Source: Marinobacter alexandrii
GTDB taxonomy: Bacteria; Bacteroidota; Bacteroidia; Cytophagales; Cyclobacteriaceae
Assembly (NCBI GenBank): GCA_039984955.1
Contig: JBDWTN010000007.1
Location: 1,372,501-1,436,500 of the forward strand
DNA: 64,000 bases
Direction: 5' to 3'
A program made the position numbers and the translations under genes. Numbering within the stretch: position 1 is the stretch's first letter; each line of letters begins with the position of its first letter. Below are positions 44,225 to 54,495 of the stretch, piece by piece. The notes beneath the pieces were generated by a model. The model worked only from the letters and a program-made list of their open reading frames with translations, made no database searches and had not been told where the DNA came from.

Positions 44225-45198
44225 AAAATCATAAAAAAATAGGATTATTTGGATTTGGCACTGTAGGTCAAGGCTTCACTGAAGCTCTGAAAAAGCATCC
44301 TCACTTGCCTGTTGACATTGAAAAAATATGTGTGAAGAGATTGGACCTTCCTCGCATCAATCATGAATTGTATTTCACGGATAATCCTTCTGAAATTTTG
44401 GATGACTCGGATATAGATATTGTGATTGAACTAATTGATGATGCTAATGCTGCAAAGCAATTTGTTGAAAGCGCGCTAATTAACAAAAAACATGTTATTA
44501 GTGCCAATAAAAAGATGATTGGAGAATCTTTGGATCAGGTTGCCCTATGGCATACTGAGCATTCCACTTCATTTCTTTATGAAGCTGCAGTAGGAGGTGG
44601 AATCCCTATTGTTCATTCGGTAGATGGATTTCTGAAAAATCAGGAAATAACAAAGATTAGAGGTATCCTCAATGGGTCTTCCAATTACATTCTTACCCAG
44701 ATGCAACAAAATAAATGGACTTATGAAAAAGCTTTAAACGATGCTCAAAAAAAAGGTTTTGCTGAAAGTAATCCCGTATTGGATGTAAGTGGTATGGATG
44801 CCTCGAACAAGCTCTCTATTCTTGCCTATCATGCATTTGGTGAAGTTACTTCTATGAAAAGCTGCGAACTGAAAAGTATTGAAGAGGTCACCGAAACAGA
44901 TATCAAAAAGGCCAAGCATCAAGGAAAAAAAATCAAACCGATAGCTACCATTGAGAAGATAAATGGAGGAATTCATTGCTCTGTTAAGCCGGAAAAAGTT
45001 GGGCCACAGGATTATCTTTTCAGTGTTGATTTTGAGAATAATGCTATCAGCATTGATACATTGACAAGCGGCCAACATATCGCTATTGGTAAAGGAGCTG
45101 GAGCATTACCTACTGGATCTGCTGTATTAGAAGACTTGAAGCGGGTATTAAGTGGGCATAGATATGCTGTGAAAGAAGCTAAAAAAGTACTGGCATAA
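44221..45198 (+). CDS. hom: Homoserine dehydrogenase
   Basis: 325 residues: NAD(P) domain GLFGFGTVGQGFTEAL, catalytic part with EAAVGGGIPIVHSVDG, LNGSSNYILTQM and KGFAESNPVLDVSGMDASNKL. The C-terminal ACT domain of longer homoserine dehydrogenases is absent, so feedback by threonine through that domain is not expected. It reduces aspartate semialdehyde to homoserine. The order hom last, after metX and metY, is typical of the Bacteroidota methionine operon. Confidence 0.94.
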
Positions 45199-45222
45199 AA
45201 AAGCCCTGAATAATCAAGGCCT
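45197..45222. terminator. Bidirectional terminator between hom and lpd
   Basis: GCCCTG (45203-45208) and CAAGGC (45215-45220) pair with one G-U; the minus strand has six T residues after it, the plus strand a weaker CTTATGTTTT. It ends the lpd transcript and possibly the met operon. Confidence 0.65.
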
Positions 45223-45244
45223 TATGTTTTGTTGCGTTTAGAGC

Positions 45245-46639
45245 TTACAAGTGAATAACTTCATCGTAAGCTGCCGCTGCAGCTTCCATCACTGCCTCAC
45301 TCATTGTTGGGTGAGGATGTACAGTTTTAATGATTTCGTGACCAGTTGTTTCAAGTTTTCTTGCAGATACTGCCTCAGCAATCATTTCAGTTACATTAGC
45401 TCCAATCATATGAGCTCCTAGCCACTCACCATACTTCGCATCAAAGACAAGCTTCACAAATCCATCAGATGCTCCAGCTGCCTTAGCTTTGCCTGAAGCC
45501 GAAAAGGGAAATTTACCAACTTTCACTTCATAGCCTGCATCCTTAGCGGCTTTCTCTGTATATCCAACAGAGGCAATTTCCGGAGAACAGTAGGTACACC
45601 CAGGAATATTATTATAATCCAATGGGTCAACATGCATTCCCTTAATCTTCTCAACGCAAATAATTCCTTCGGCTGAAGCTACGTGAGCAAGTGCTTGCCC
45701 TTTAACGATATCACCAATAGCATAAACGCCATCTATATTTGTTTTATAGTAATCATCAATCAGCACTTTCCCTTTTTCAGTCTTCACTCCAACATCCTCA
45801 AGTCCAAGATTCTCAATATTTGTAGCTACACCTACCGCTGAAAGAACAACATCACAATCAAGTTGTTCTTCACCTTTCTTAGTTTTAACCGTCACCTTAC
45901 AGCCAGCACCTTTCGTATCTACTTTCGTTACTTCAGAACTGGTCATAATCTTCATTCCTGACTTCTTGTAAGTTCTTTCCAGTTGCTTGCTTACCTCCTC
46001 ATCTTCTACTGGCACAATTCTATCCATGAACTCTACGATTGTTACTTCAGTACCAATTGATTTGTAGAAATAAGCGAACTCGACTCCAATCGCTCCAGAA
46101 CCAACTACCACCATTTTTTTCGGCTGCTTATCCAAAACCATTGCCTCTCTGTATCCAATGATTTTCTTCCCATCTATTGGTAGGTTGGAAAGCTCACGAG
46201 CTCTTCCACCAGTAGCTAGAATAATATGATTAGCATCATAAGTTGTCACTTTTCCTTCTGCATCCTTTACCTCTACTTTCTTACCTTTCTTAAGAGTACC
46301 GTGTCCCGCTATATGATCAATCTTGTTTTTCTTAAATAAGAATTGAATTCCTTTACTCATTCCTCCGGCAACATCCCTACTTCTCTTCACCATCCCAGTA
46401 AAATCAGCTTTGGCATCCTTTACCTTAATACCGTAATCCTCCGCATGATTGATATATTCAAAAACTTGTGCACTCTTTAGGAGAGCTTTTGTCGGAATAC
46501 AACCCCAGTTCAAACAAACACCACCAAGCTCTGACTTTTCAACTACTCCTACCTTCATCCCGAGCTGCGAAGCTCTAATCGCGGCTACATATCCGCCTGG
46601 TCCACTACCTATTACAATTAGATCATATTTAGATGCCAT
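45245..46639 (-). CDS. lpdA: Dihydrolipoyl dehydrogenase
   Basis: 464 residues from ATG 46639 (MASKYDLIVIGSGPGGYVAAI). FAD motif GSGPGG, redox-active disulfide in GGVCLNWGCIPTKALL, NAD motif VVGSGAIGVEFAYFY, and the His-Glu pair in HPHPTMSEAVMEA. It is the E3 component of 2-oxoacid dehydrogenase complexes and the glycine cleavage system. An in-frame TTG six codons upstream (46657) lies next to the -7 box and is unlikely. No E1 or E2 genes are adjacent. Confidence 0.96.
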   Translation of the reverse strand: MASKYDLIVIGSGPGGYVAAIRASQLGMKVGVVEKSELGGVCLNWGCIPTKALLKSAQVFEYINHAEDYGIKVKDAKADFTGMVKRSRDVAGGMSKGIQFLFKKNKIDHIAGHGTLKKGKKVEVKDAEGKVTTYDANHIILATGGRARELSNLPIDGKKIIGYREAMVLDKQPKKMVVVGSGAIGVEFAYFYKSIGTEVTIVEFMDRIVPVEDEEVSKQLERTYKKSGMKIMTSSEVTKVDTKGAGCKVTVKTKKGEEQLDCDVVLSAVGVATNIENLGLEDVGVKTEKGKVLIDDYYKTNIDGVYAIGDIVKGQALAHVASAEGIICVEKIKGMHVDPLDYNNIPGCTYCSPEIASVGYTEKAAKDAGYEVKVGKFPFSASGKAKAAGASDGFVKLVFDAKYGEWLGAHMIGANVTEMIAEAVSARKLETTGHEIIKTVHPHPTMSEAVMEAAAAAYDEVIHL

Positions 46640-46669
46640 AGTTATTTTTTTCGGCAAAAATAATCTTCT
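46639..46669. other. Short gap between lpdA start and the secreted-protein gene
   Basis: Contains the lpdA -7 element. The secreted-protein gene at 46669 ends right upstream on the same strand, so the lpdA promoter begins inside its last codons. Confidence 0.5.
46655..46662 (-). promoter_or_regulatory. -7 element of lpdA
   Basis: TATTTTTG on the minus strand (complement of 46655-46662), 15 bases before the ATG at 46639. No -33 box at the usual spacing. Confidence 0.5.
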
Positions 46670-47313
46670 TATTGATCTTTTGGTCTTGAAATATGAGCTG
46701 AGTTAGCATTTTGTCCATTAGAACCTATTACAGCGCTACGATCCTGTGTGTTAACTCCTGTGCTGGAACCTATTTGACCACTACTCCCTATAAAAGTAGG
46801 CTTAACATGAACAGAAGGTCCATTAGCTATGTGTTTAAGATTTTGTCTCCTTCTATATTTGTTGCTTTCTCTATTGAATCGATTCGTATCAAACGCATAA
46901 CTGCGAACATCTAGACTTTCTCCATTACCTAAGTCCACCCGAATTGTAGGTAATATGCCTCCTCGATGGAAATTAAATACGAAATCCATCATAGCAAAAT
47001 TATCTCCTGCCTGGTGGTAGTATTTATACAATTCAGCATTAAGATTAAACATATAAGAATATTTCTGAGTAAACCATAAATAGTAATCCGCCCAGGAAGT
47101 CACATGATAGTATCTATTATTATGAAAAAGAAACTCAGTTTTATAGATAGATTTCAAAGAATCACTATGCTCTCCAAATGCTTTTATTGTCGGTGTGGAA
47201 GAGTTTTGCCAGGCAACTGGATCATTCCATCTGCTTTGATTTATCAAAATAGATGACTGTGCATAAGCTGTTAAGGATAATACAACACTGAGGATACTTA
47301 TATAGATTTTCAT
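46669..47313 (-). CDS. Secreted protein of unknown function
   Basis: 214 residues from ATG 47313, a clear signal peptide (MKIYISILSVVLSLTAYAQ). The mature part has many Tyr and Asn residues (YYHVTSWADYYLWFTQKYSYMF, about residues 72-93) and a Ser/Gly-rich tail (FIGSSGQIGSSTGVNTQD). An earlier in-frame ATG at 47355 is possible but would break the signal peptide shape. No family recognised. Confidence 0.7.
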   Translation of the reverse strand: MKIYISILSVVLSLTAYAQSSILINQSRWNDPVAWQNSSTPTIKAFGEHSDSLKSIYKTEFLFHNNRYYHVTSWADYYLWFTQKYSYMFNLNAELYKYYHQAGDNFAMMDFVFNFHRGGILPTIRVDLGNGESLDVRSYAFDTNRFNRESNKYRRRQNLKHIANGPSVHVKPTFIGSSGQIGSSTGVNTQDRSAVIGSNGQNANSAHISRPKDQ

Positions 47314-47459
47314 ATTAAAATGGTTGGTACTATTTAAAATAGTTACCAAATTCATGCCATGATTGCCTCATTTTATTAACTAAACTCTATTCGAATCATC
47401 AAATTGCTCGCTAATGCCCCAAGTCGGGTTGCAATCAGAAAAATCATGGTTATTTACTA

Positions 47460-47483
47460 AGATCGGATAGTCATCTCCGATCT
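47460..47483 (-). terminator. Hairpin after the GT-C-like gene
   Basis: AGATCGGA and TCCGATCT, eight perfect pairs with an eight-base loop, 54 bases after the stop of the minus-strand gene at 47538. There is no strong T-run (TAGTAAAT), so this is a weak terminator or a processing/protection hairpin. Confidence 0.45.
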
Positions 47484-47537
47484 ACAGCAAAACATCTGTG
47501 TACGTCTTCTTAAGAATAAAATGAAATCGATAGTCCA

Positions 47538-48656
47538 TTAAGTATTCGAAAATAGACGTTGAGCAATCCAGAAGATATCATTATTGATTGCTCTTAGGAT
47601 TGTATATACTAAGAGGTAGAATATAAAAACATAATAAAAGTAATACCCTGTTTTACCAAAATCTTTCTTGAGGTGATTGAATAATCCAATTATCATCAAA
47701 ATAAAGATTGGGTACACAATACTTAAATACCTTTCTGACTCATGGAAATCTATATGAGAATAGTAAGATCTAAGTAATGTGTATCCAGAAAAAATAATTA
47801 CTATACCATGTATAGGAGTATCATATTTTTTAAATCTGAAGATGTAAGTAGTACATGCAATCAATATAAAAGCTCCCGTTAGAATTAAACGCAAGCCAGT
47901 GTTTACTTTCATTGGCATCAACCAAATAGAAATTACATTCAGGTAATTCCACCCAAAAAAATTCGTCCTGACAGCAATCTCACCTATTGAAGATTGACCA
48001 AAATAATATCTGTATACCTCAAATGCACCATAACATACTATTATATACAGTAAGGACCATAGCCACTTTGATTTCACTCGACTTACAACAACACCTGCAG
48101 AGGCAAAAACAGGAACCATGAGCATCATTCCATTTTTTGTAAGAATACTAATCAGACCAAACAGCGTAAGAAATATCATTTCCTTACTTCCTCTCCTCAT
48201 TTTGAAAAGTATGTTTAGCTGAGCTAAAACCAATAATATGATTAATCCTTCGGTCCATAAAAAGGCATGCACCAGATGCATAGTGACAGAAAATAAGATC
48301 AAAACTCTAGAGATCCACATATCCTCATTATCTGCAAAAAGCATTCTGGTCAATCGGAAAATGAGATAGCTGTTTATTGAATAGATTAATAAGCAGAGAA
48401 GAGTAAGACCATACTCTCCAAAGATGGTGAAAGGAGCAATAAGCACTGGATAAAATGGAGGACGGTTGATTATTTTGCCAAGTATTTCTTCTCGAAAAAA
48501 GAATTCTCTTAAGTTTTTTGCAGCATTAAAATAATCATAAGAATCATACGTGAAACCAACACCATTTATATTCGCTAAAAATAAGAAGAGAAACGAGATA
48601 CATATAAGTATTAATGGGATTGTTTTGTGTTTCTTAAAAAAATCTAAAAACTGCAT
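47538..48656 (-). CDS. Polytopic membrane protein, possible GT-C glycosyltransferase
   Basis: 372 residues with about nine or ten membrane helices. After the first helix comes GVGFTYDSYDYFNAAKNLREFF with acidic residues in the first outer loop and NRPPFYPVLIAPF after it, as in GT-C mannosyltransferase/PMT-type enzymes that use polyprenyl-phosphate sugars. The overall match is weak, so the assignment is tentative. The gene is divergent from fabG with 32 bases between starts. Confidence 0.6.
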   Translation of the reverse strand: MQFLDFFKKHKTIPLILICISFLFLFLANINGVGFTYDSYDYFNAAKNLREFFFREEILGKIINRPPFYPVLIAPFTIFGEYGLTLLCLLIYSINSYLIFRLTRMLFADNEDMWISRVLILFSVTMHLVHAFLWTEGLIILLVLAQLNILFKMRRGSKEMIFLTLFGLISILTKNGMMLMVPVFASAGVVVSRVKSKWLWSLLYIIVCYGAFEVYRYYFGQSSIGEIAVRTNFFGWNYLNVISIWLMPMKVNTGLRLILTGAFILIACTTYIFRFKKYDTPIHGIVIIFSGYTLLRSYYSHIDFHESERYLSIVYPIFILMIIGLFNHLKKDFGKTGYYFYYVFIFYLLVYTILRAINNDIFWIAQRLFSNT

Positions 48657-48688
48657 ATTTGAGGATTATTAAAAACCAATATTAGATA

Positions 48689-49435
48689 ATGCAACTACTA
48701 AAAGGAAAAACAGCGCTGATTACAGGTGCATCAAAAGGAATAGGTAAATCAATTGCTGAGCAATATGCTGAGCAGGGAGCAAATGTTGCATTCACTTACC
48801 TATCAAGTGTGGAAAAGGGTGAAGCACTTGAAAAAGAACTTGCTTCAAAAGGAGTTAAAGCTAAAGGGTATCGCTCAGATGCTTCCGATTATGAAGCCGC
48901 TCAAGAACTTATCACTAATGTTGTTGCTGATTTCGGTTCTTTGGACATTCTAATCAACAACGCAGGCATTACAAAAGATAATCTACTAATGAGGATGGGT
49001 GAAGCAGATTGGGATGCTATCATGAATATCAATCTTAAATCGTGCTTTAATACAGTTAAAGCTGCCTGCAGAACAATGATGAAGCAGCGAAGCGGATCCA
49101 TTATTAATATGTCTTCCGTGGTGGGAGTGAAAGGAAATGCAGGACAAGCAAACTATGCCGCATCCAAATCAGGGATTATCGGGTTTACAAAGTCAGTAGC
49201 ATTGGAGCTTGGATCTAGAGGAATACGATGTAATGCAATAGCACCTGGCTTCATTGAAACTGAAATGACAGATGCATTAGATGAAAAAACGGTTCAAAGC
49301 TGGAGAGATGCCATTCCATTGAAAAGAGGTGGAGCTCCAGAAGACGTGGCAAATGCCTGCATATTTTTAGGATCTGATATGTCCTCTTATATTACAGGAC
49401 AAACTATCCAAGTAGATGGAGGAATGTTGACTTAA
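48689..49435 (+). CDS. fabG: 3-oxoacyl-ACP reductase
   Basis: 248 residues, classical SDR. NADP motif TGASKGIGKSIAE, NNAG at about residue 89, catalytic Ser-Tyr-Lys in INMSSVVGVKGNAGQANYAASKSG, and the C-terminal AIAPGFIETEMTDAL and ITGQTIQVDGGM. It reduces 3-oxoacyl-ACP in fatty-acid elongation. Single gene; the other fab genes are elsewhere. Confidence 0.96.
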   Translation: MQLLKGKTALITGASKGIGKSIAEQYAEQGANVAFTYLSSVEKGEALEKELASKGVKAKGYRSDASDYEAAQELITNVVADFGSLDILINNAGITKDNLLMRMGEADWDAIMNINLKSCFNTVKAACRTMMKQRSGSIINMSSVVGVKGNAGQANYAASKSGIIGFTKSVALELGSRGIRCNAIAPGFIETEMTDALDEKTVQSWRDAIPLKRGGAPEDVANACIFLGSDMSSYITGQTIQVDGGMLT

Positions 49436-49574
49436 ATCTCATTTCTAAAAATCTAGAAAAGGAGCGAAATACTGAAATCACACCCTCCTTTAAGGACTTT
49501 TTGACAAACTTATTCCTCTGCTGACAAGCTTATTACTCAGTTAATGATAAGGATGTTGCGAGTGTTCAACTACT

Positions 49575-50168
49575 TTAATCTAAACTATTAATGTTTCTTT
49601 TAAGTGATTGCAAATAGTTTCCAAATTTTTTTTGATTGCTCCATTTAGTTAGTCGATAACTTATTGGAAGTACTATCAAAATTGAAGCTAAGTAAGGTAT
49701 CCAGGCTCTTATGTCATTGGCAACAAAGCGATCAGTCATAATCGCCCTAAAAAGAAAAGCCAAGACTACATTTCCACTCAAAACAGTAACAACGAAGGTT
49801 TGATTGGAAAGAATAGTCCTTATTTTCATATGGCATGAAAGGAGACTTTCTTTAAGGTTTCCAGCCAGGTTATTGTTAAGGATAAAATAAGCTCTTATGG
49901 ATAAAAGAAGACTACCTCCTAAAAATAGTAGGGAAGTTATATTGATAATGTAAGCTAATACATGATCCATCATAAACATGAAATAGGTTATAGTAGGAAT
50001 AGCTATTAAAGGACCAATAATATCAAAAATGAACTTATTTTTCATACGATTAATAATGTGCTTGGATTTCATATGTATAGATTTTATAATATAGTTTTCG
50101 TCTAGCTCTTTTTGAGGAATCTGTTTATGATCTGCTTCAATCCACAATTCTTTAAGTGATTCTTCCAT
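49575..50168 (-). CDS. Membrane protein, probable partner of the ECF sigma factor
   Basis: 197 residues. A short soluble N-terminus (EESLKELWIEADHKQIPQ) followed by about four membrane helices (FIFDIIGPLIAIPTITYFMFM; YIINITSLLFLGGSLLLSI; FVVTVLSGNVVLAFLF; WIPYLASILIVLPISY). It follows the sigma-factor gene by two bases, a place typical of anti-sigma factors, but it lacks a zinc-binding or other known anti-sigma domain. I infer the role from position only. Confidence 0.65.
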   Translation of the reverse strand: MEESLKELWIEADHKQIPQKELDENYIIKSIHMKSKHIINRMKNKFIFDIIGPLIAIPTITYFMFMMDHVLAYIINITSLLFLGGSLLLSIRAYFILNNNLAGNLKESLLSCHMKIRTILSNQTFVVTVLSGNVVLAFLFRAIMTDRFVANDIRAWIPYLASILIVLPISYRLTKWSNQKKFGNYLQSLKRNINSLD

Positions 50169-50170
50169 AT

Positions 50171-50686
50171 CTATTTTTTTTGTCGTTTCAATTTATCTGT
50201 CAGCAGTACCTTAACCCTATGAAGTTTTACTGATACATTGCCTTTACTCAGACCGGTGATCTGGGAAATTTCTTCGTTAGAGTAATCTTCCAAGTGGAGC
50301 ATGATTACTGTTTTATCAGTGTCATTCAACTTCTTGATAGCATTCATGAGTTTATCTGAATTTTCATTCGGTTTTGGAGTTTCATATTCCAACACATCCA
50401 ATGAATTCTTTAATTCAGCTATTCTAGTCTCTTTCCTCCTATAAGTCAAAACTGTGTTCAGTGCTACTCTATAAAGCCATGTGGAAAAAGTCGATTCTCT
50501 CTTAAATCGAGCAATTGACTTCCATGCTTGCAAAAGAACCTCCTGATAAAGATCTTTTTTATCCTGGGGGTGATCCACATATAGAAAAATCACTTTATGT
50601 ATTATTCCTGAGTGACGTTTAATTAGAAACAAGAACTCTTTTTCGTCCAATTTTGATGATTTTAATTGGTTAGTGTCATAAGACAT
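50171..50686 (-). CDS. ECF-type RNA polymerase sigma-70 factor
   Basis: 171 residues with region 2 (HPQDKKDLYQEVLLQAWKSIARFKRESTFSTWLYRVALNTVL, about 37-79) and region 4 (LEDYSNEEISQITGLSKGNVSVKLHRVKVLL, about 131-161). It directs RNA polymerase to an envelope or stress regulon. Coupled to the downstream membrane protein gene. It is divergent from the DUF1800 gene, with 187 bases between starts. Confidence 0.93.
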   Translation of the reverse strand: MSYDTNQLKSSKLDEKEFLFLIKRHSGIIHKVIFLYVDHPQDKKDLYQEVLLQAWKSIARFKRESTFSTWLYRVALNTVLTYRRKETRIAELKNSLDVLEYETPKPNENSDKLMNAIKKLNDTDKTVIMLHLEDYSNEEISQITGLSKGNVSVKLHRVKVLLTDKLKRQKK

Positions 50687-50873
50687 TCTTAGATTACAAG
50701 AAACGAAAAATCTTATTATAATCGGCTCAAAGTATCTTTGGCCATTTACATGAGACGAAATATTTTTCTATGGAGCCAATTTAAAATGACAATTAAACTA
50801 TTTATAGATTTTTTATCACTTATTTTATAATAAAAGAATTAATTTTCAAGTTATAAATTGAAAATTAGCATCT

Positions 50874-52688
50874 ATGCCTCTTACCCAATTAACCGGAACC
50901 CTTGGTATAAAAAGAGCTGCTCATTTATTAAGACGGGCTTGCTTAGGAGGATCTAAAACCGAAATAGATACTTTCGCAACACTTACCCCTACTGAAGCAG
51001 TCCAACGGCTTTTCAACAATGAATTGCCGGACCCAGGAATTCCCGTACCAAACCCGGCGGCAGAAGAAGAAAACCTTGAACAAGATTTTCTTACGTGGCA
51101 CCTTGGACAAATACTCGGCAATAACAGTAACTTGGAAGAAGCTCAAAAGCTCTCTTACATATTCAGAGAACGATTAGTATTTTTCTTTCATACCCATTTT
51201 ACTACCAAGCGATCAGTTGTAAGAGACTGGAAGGCCCTTTACTACCAACAAGCTTTGTTCAGACTATTCGCATTTGATCAAGAAGACTTAACAGTTCCTC
51301 CTGAAGATCCAGATGCTGATCCTGGAGATCCCAGATCAATGGAAACGATGGCTCCAAGAAATTTTAAACAGCTTACTAAAAAACTGTGCGTTGATAATGC
51401 AATGCTCCGCTTCCTAGACGGTAGACTCAACGTAAAAGATCGTGTAAATGAGAACTTTGCAAGAGAACTTTTGGAGTTGTACTCCATTGGGCGTGGACTC
51501 GAAGGAAACATACCTCCACCTGAATTTGACGGAGACTACTTCGTTTTCACAGAGCAGGATGTACAAGAAGGAGCCAAAGTAGTCTCTGGATTTGAATTAT
51601 TCATAGACTTTAATTCTTTGGAAGAGGCAGTACTGGATCGAGAGACAGGCCTTCCCAGAGGAAGAGTTAAGGGAATCAACACTACCATTCAAAATGAGTT
51701 TGGAGAAGACGAAATCGTAAGATTAGCCAGTCAGCACGAAGAGGGGATTAAAACATTCAGCGCAAGACTCAACAATGGCACTGTAACACCAAACGAAGAA
51801 CTTCAATTAGGTGGAAACCCCACGGAACAAAGTATTTTGGACGAAATCAGCCAATTTGTTGATTTGATTTATGAGCAGGAGCAAACGCCCATTGCGATTT
51901 GTCGAGAAATCTATCGCTTCTTCGTTTATCACGAAGTAACTCCAGCACTACAGGAAAGTATTATTCAGGATTTAGCAGACATATTTATTGCAAATGAGTT
52001 TAAAATACAGCCCGTCCTTGAAGCGCTCTTTACGAGCACACATTTTTACGAAGCAGAAGCAGGTGCCGTAGATAACAACTTTGGCTGTATTATAAAATCT
52101 CCAATTGATTTGGTTCTAGGATTTATGCGGAATTTCGAAATAGCCTTTCCGAATTACGAGACGGAGCTAGAGTTATACTATGCCTTTGCTGAAAATATTT
52201 TAGATGAAATCGGTAATCAAGGTATGAATTACTACGAGCCTTTTGAGGTAGCTGGCTATTCCGCATACCACCAATTTCCGATTTTTAACAGAAGCTGGAT
52301 TACGCCGAATTATCTAGCGAACCGATATGGTTCCATTCGAGAACGGATTTCGGATGGGAATGTCATGGAAATGGGACAAGTAGATATTGTGCAGTTTGTA
52401 AGGGACAATTTTGCAGATGTTGCTCCAAATGCCAACGAGCTTATGCTTACTGTGATACAATACTTTTTACCTGTATCCGATGATTTGAGTTTTGAAGATG
52501 ATTCGAGCGAAATTACAGTTGCCAGACTTAATTACTTTAAACGAGTCTTTTTGGATAATATTGATGAAGATCCTGAAGCACAATGGACAATAAGATGGAC
52601 CACTGGGCAAGATCCAACTACTGTAGCTACTCAGTTGACTAACCTATTCAATTCAATCCTGCAATCTCCTGAATATCAATTAATGTAA
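50874..52688 (+). CDS. DUF1800 family protein
   Basis: 604 residues. DUF1800 hallmarks are present: LRRACLGGSKTEIDTF at the N-terminus, HTHFTTKRSVV, and NENFARELLELYSIG with YTEQDVQEGAKVVSGF (here FTEQDVQEGAKVVSGF). No signal peptide is evident. DUF1800 genes nearly always precede a DUF1501 gene, as here (82 bases). Some members are secreted or surface hydrolase-like; the biochemical role is not established. Confidence 0.88.
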   Translation: MPLTQLTGTLGIKRAAHLLRRACLGGSKTEIDTFATLTPTEAVQRLFNNELPDPGIPVPNPAAEEENLEQDFLTWHLGQILGNNSNLEEAQKLSYIFRERLVFFFHTHFTTKRSVVRDWKALYYQQALFRLFAFDQEDLTVPPEDPDADPGDPRSMETMAPRNFKQLTKKLCVDNAMLRFLDGRLNVKDRVNENFARELLELYSIGRGLEGNIPPPEFDGDYFVFTEQDVQEGAKVVSGFELFIDFNSLEEAVLDRETGLPRGRVKGINTTIQNEFGEDEIVRLASQHEEGIKTFSARLNNGTVTPNEELQLGGNPTEQSILDEISQFVDLIYEQEQTPIAICREIYRFFVYHEVTPALQESIIQDLADIFIANEFKIQPVLEALFTSTHFYEAEAGAVDNNFGCIIKSPIDLVLGFMRNFEIAFPNYETELELYYAFAENILDEIGNQGMNYYEPFEVAGYSAYHQFPIFNRSWITPNYLANRYGSIRERISDGNVMEMGQVDIVQFVRDNFADVAPNANELMLTVIQYFLPVSDDLSFEDDSSEITVARLNYFKRVFLDNIDEDPEAQWTIRWTTGQDPTTVATQLTNLFNSILQSPEYQLM

Positions 52689-52770
52689 TGAGCATAATTA
52701 GAACAAAAATTATCCGACTCAAAAGTCTATTATGCGAATTCCATGTTGCTTTTAGAAAAAGACTAGAAAC

Positions 52771-54495
52771 ATGAAAAGAAGAAATTTTATAAAGAAACTG
52801 GGATTTGCAGCCGGAGCTCCAATTGCATTTCATGGAGTTCCATTAAAATTGATGGGTGCAAATAATGAGCTGCAAAGACTTGCTCAGCAGAGTACGAATG
52901 ACCGAGTAATGATCATTCTGCAGATGCACGGTGGAAATGATGGGCTAAACACAGTCATACCTATCGCAAACTATGATGAATATTATAGCAGGCGAGCAAA
53001 CATTGCCATCCCATACAAAGTGGGAAATAGAACGCTAATACCCTTAGATAGCACAGTTGCTTCAGAGGAGCAAGTGGGACTACACCCAGATATGAACGAC
53101 TTCAAGCACCTTTATGATACAGGTAAGGCTGCTGTTTTTCAAGGAGTTTCTTATGAAAGAAATAATGGATCTCACTTTCGCGGCAGAGACATCTGGTTTA
53201 TGGGTGGTGGTGCAGAAGATTACTTTTCTTCTGGCTGGATCGGTAGATATTTAGGAACAGAATATGCTCCACTTACGTATCCGGACGACTTTCCTTCAGA
53301 AGAGATGCCTGATCCTTTGGCACTAGAAATGGGGAACGATGTTTCCCTGCTTTTTCATCAAACAGGAAATATTCCAACTTCAATTTCTTTAGGAAACAGT
53401 CCACAAGGGTTACTTTCACAAATAAATGCCTTAGAGGGGTTTAAAGAAGAGGTCAATGAGGAAGGTTCTTTTACGGTGGATGATAGAGGGCTTCCTCCAG
53501 AATTCCTTGATGAGTCTCCCTATGGAAAGGAGATGGATTGGATCTTAGGGCTTGAGGATAAGTCGGAAACTTACATAAAAAGACTCGCAGAGATTTATGA
53601 GTCTTCTTCAGAATCTTCGGTAACATACCCCGAAAAATATCCATTTAATGCGCCAGAAGGATCGAAGAATAATGGACTATCTAACCAGCTAAAATTGGTG
53701 GCTCGCCTTTTGGCTGGGGGTGTAAAAACAAAAGTTTTCCTCGTCAAAATTGGAGGATTTGATACGCATGCCAACCAAGTGGAAAGTTATGATCCAACTA
53801 TGGGTAGTCATGCGGCCAAAATGTACCATATTAGCTCTGCTATGAGAGCTTTCCAAAAGGATCTAAGATCACGTGGCATAGAAGACAAAGCTTTAACCAT
53901 AACCATGTCCGAGTTCGGGCGTAGAGTAGGATCTAATGGTAGCTTTGGAACTGATCATGGTACCGGTGGTCCAATGATGATGTTCGGGTTGGGTGTAAAA
54001 CCAGGTATTTATGGCGTGAATCCAGATATGTCCTTAAGTAATGTTGGTTTACAGTTTGATTATAGACAAATTGCAGCAAATGTTCTTTTTGAATGGATGG
54101 GAGTAGAGAAATCAGTGATTGATAGCGAGATCTTTTACGGGGACTTCATTGACGGACCGAATCCGGCGGGAGGTAATTATGAGCCAATGGATCTCATAAA
54201 AGAGGTAATCCTAGGAGAAAAAGATTACGTAAAAGCCAAGTATAGGATCGATTCAGTCTATCCTAACCCAGCTTCAAATTATACTCAAGCAAAAATTTTA
54301 GTAAATAATTATCAGGATGTTAATGTTCAACTCATTAATGTTCGAGGAGATATCGTTTCTCAAATAAACAGAAGAGTGGCTCCAGGTGAGCATACCTTCT
54401 CTTTCGTCCTTGACTCATTGAGTCCAGGTTTCTATTTTATCAAAGCAAAATCTGAAATGTTAGATGATACAAAAAGACTCATCATCCGTAAGTAG
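52771..54495 (+). CDS. DUF1501 family protein with Tat-like signal and T9SS C-terminal domain
   Basis: 574 residues. The start MKRRNFIKKLGFAAGAPIAF is a Tat-type signal (RRNFIKK). The DUF1501 core follows (IILQMHGGNDGLNTVIPI, SHFRGRDIWFMGG, KIGGFDTHANQVESY, TMSEFGRRVGSNGSFGTDHGTGGPMMMFG), related to the alkaline-phosphatase/sulfatase superfamily. The last 75 residues are a T9SS sorting domain (IDSVYPNPASNYTQAKI, VNVQLINVRGD, LSPGFYFIKA). It is thus exported and probably surface-attached. Forms an operon with the DUF1800 gene and the outer-membrane protein gene, which overlaps it by 32 bases. Confidence 0.9.
   Translation: MKRRNFIKKLGFAAGAPIAFHGVPLKLMGANNELQRLAQQSTNDRVMIILQMHGGNDGLNTVIPIANYDEYYSRRANIAIPYKVGNRTLIPLDSTVASEEQVGLHPDMNDFKHLYDTGKAAVFQGVSYERNNGSHFRGRDIWFMGGGAEDYFSSGWIGRYLGTEYAPLTYPDDFPSEEMPDPLALEMGNDVSLLFHQTGNIPTSISLGNSPQGLLSQINALEGFKEEVNEEGSFTVDDRGLPPEFLDESPYGKEMDWILGLEDKSETYIKRLAEIYESSSESSVTYPEKYPFNAPEGSKNNGLSNQLKLVARLLAGGVKTKVFLVKIGGFDTHANQVESYDPTMGSHAAKMYHISSAMRAFQKDLRSRGIEDKALTITMSEFGRRVGSNGSFGTDHGTGGPMMMFGLGVKPGIYGVNPDMSLSNVGLQFDYRQIAANVLFEWMGVEKSVIDSEIFYGDFIDGPNPAGGNYEPMDLIKEVILGEKDYVKAKYRIDSVYPNPASNYTQAKILVNNYQDVNVQLINVRGDIVSQINRRVAPGEHTFSFVLDSLSPGFYFIKAKSEMLDDTKRLIIRK

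Noticed and set aside
49440-49500. Terminator after fabG (AAAGGAG with CTCCTTT)
   Set aside because: The loop is about 20 bases and the T-run weak; not convincing enough to list.
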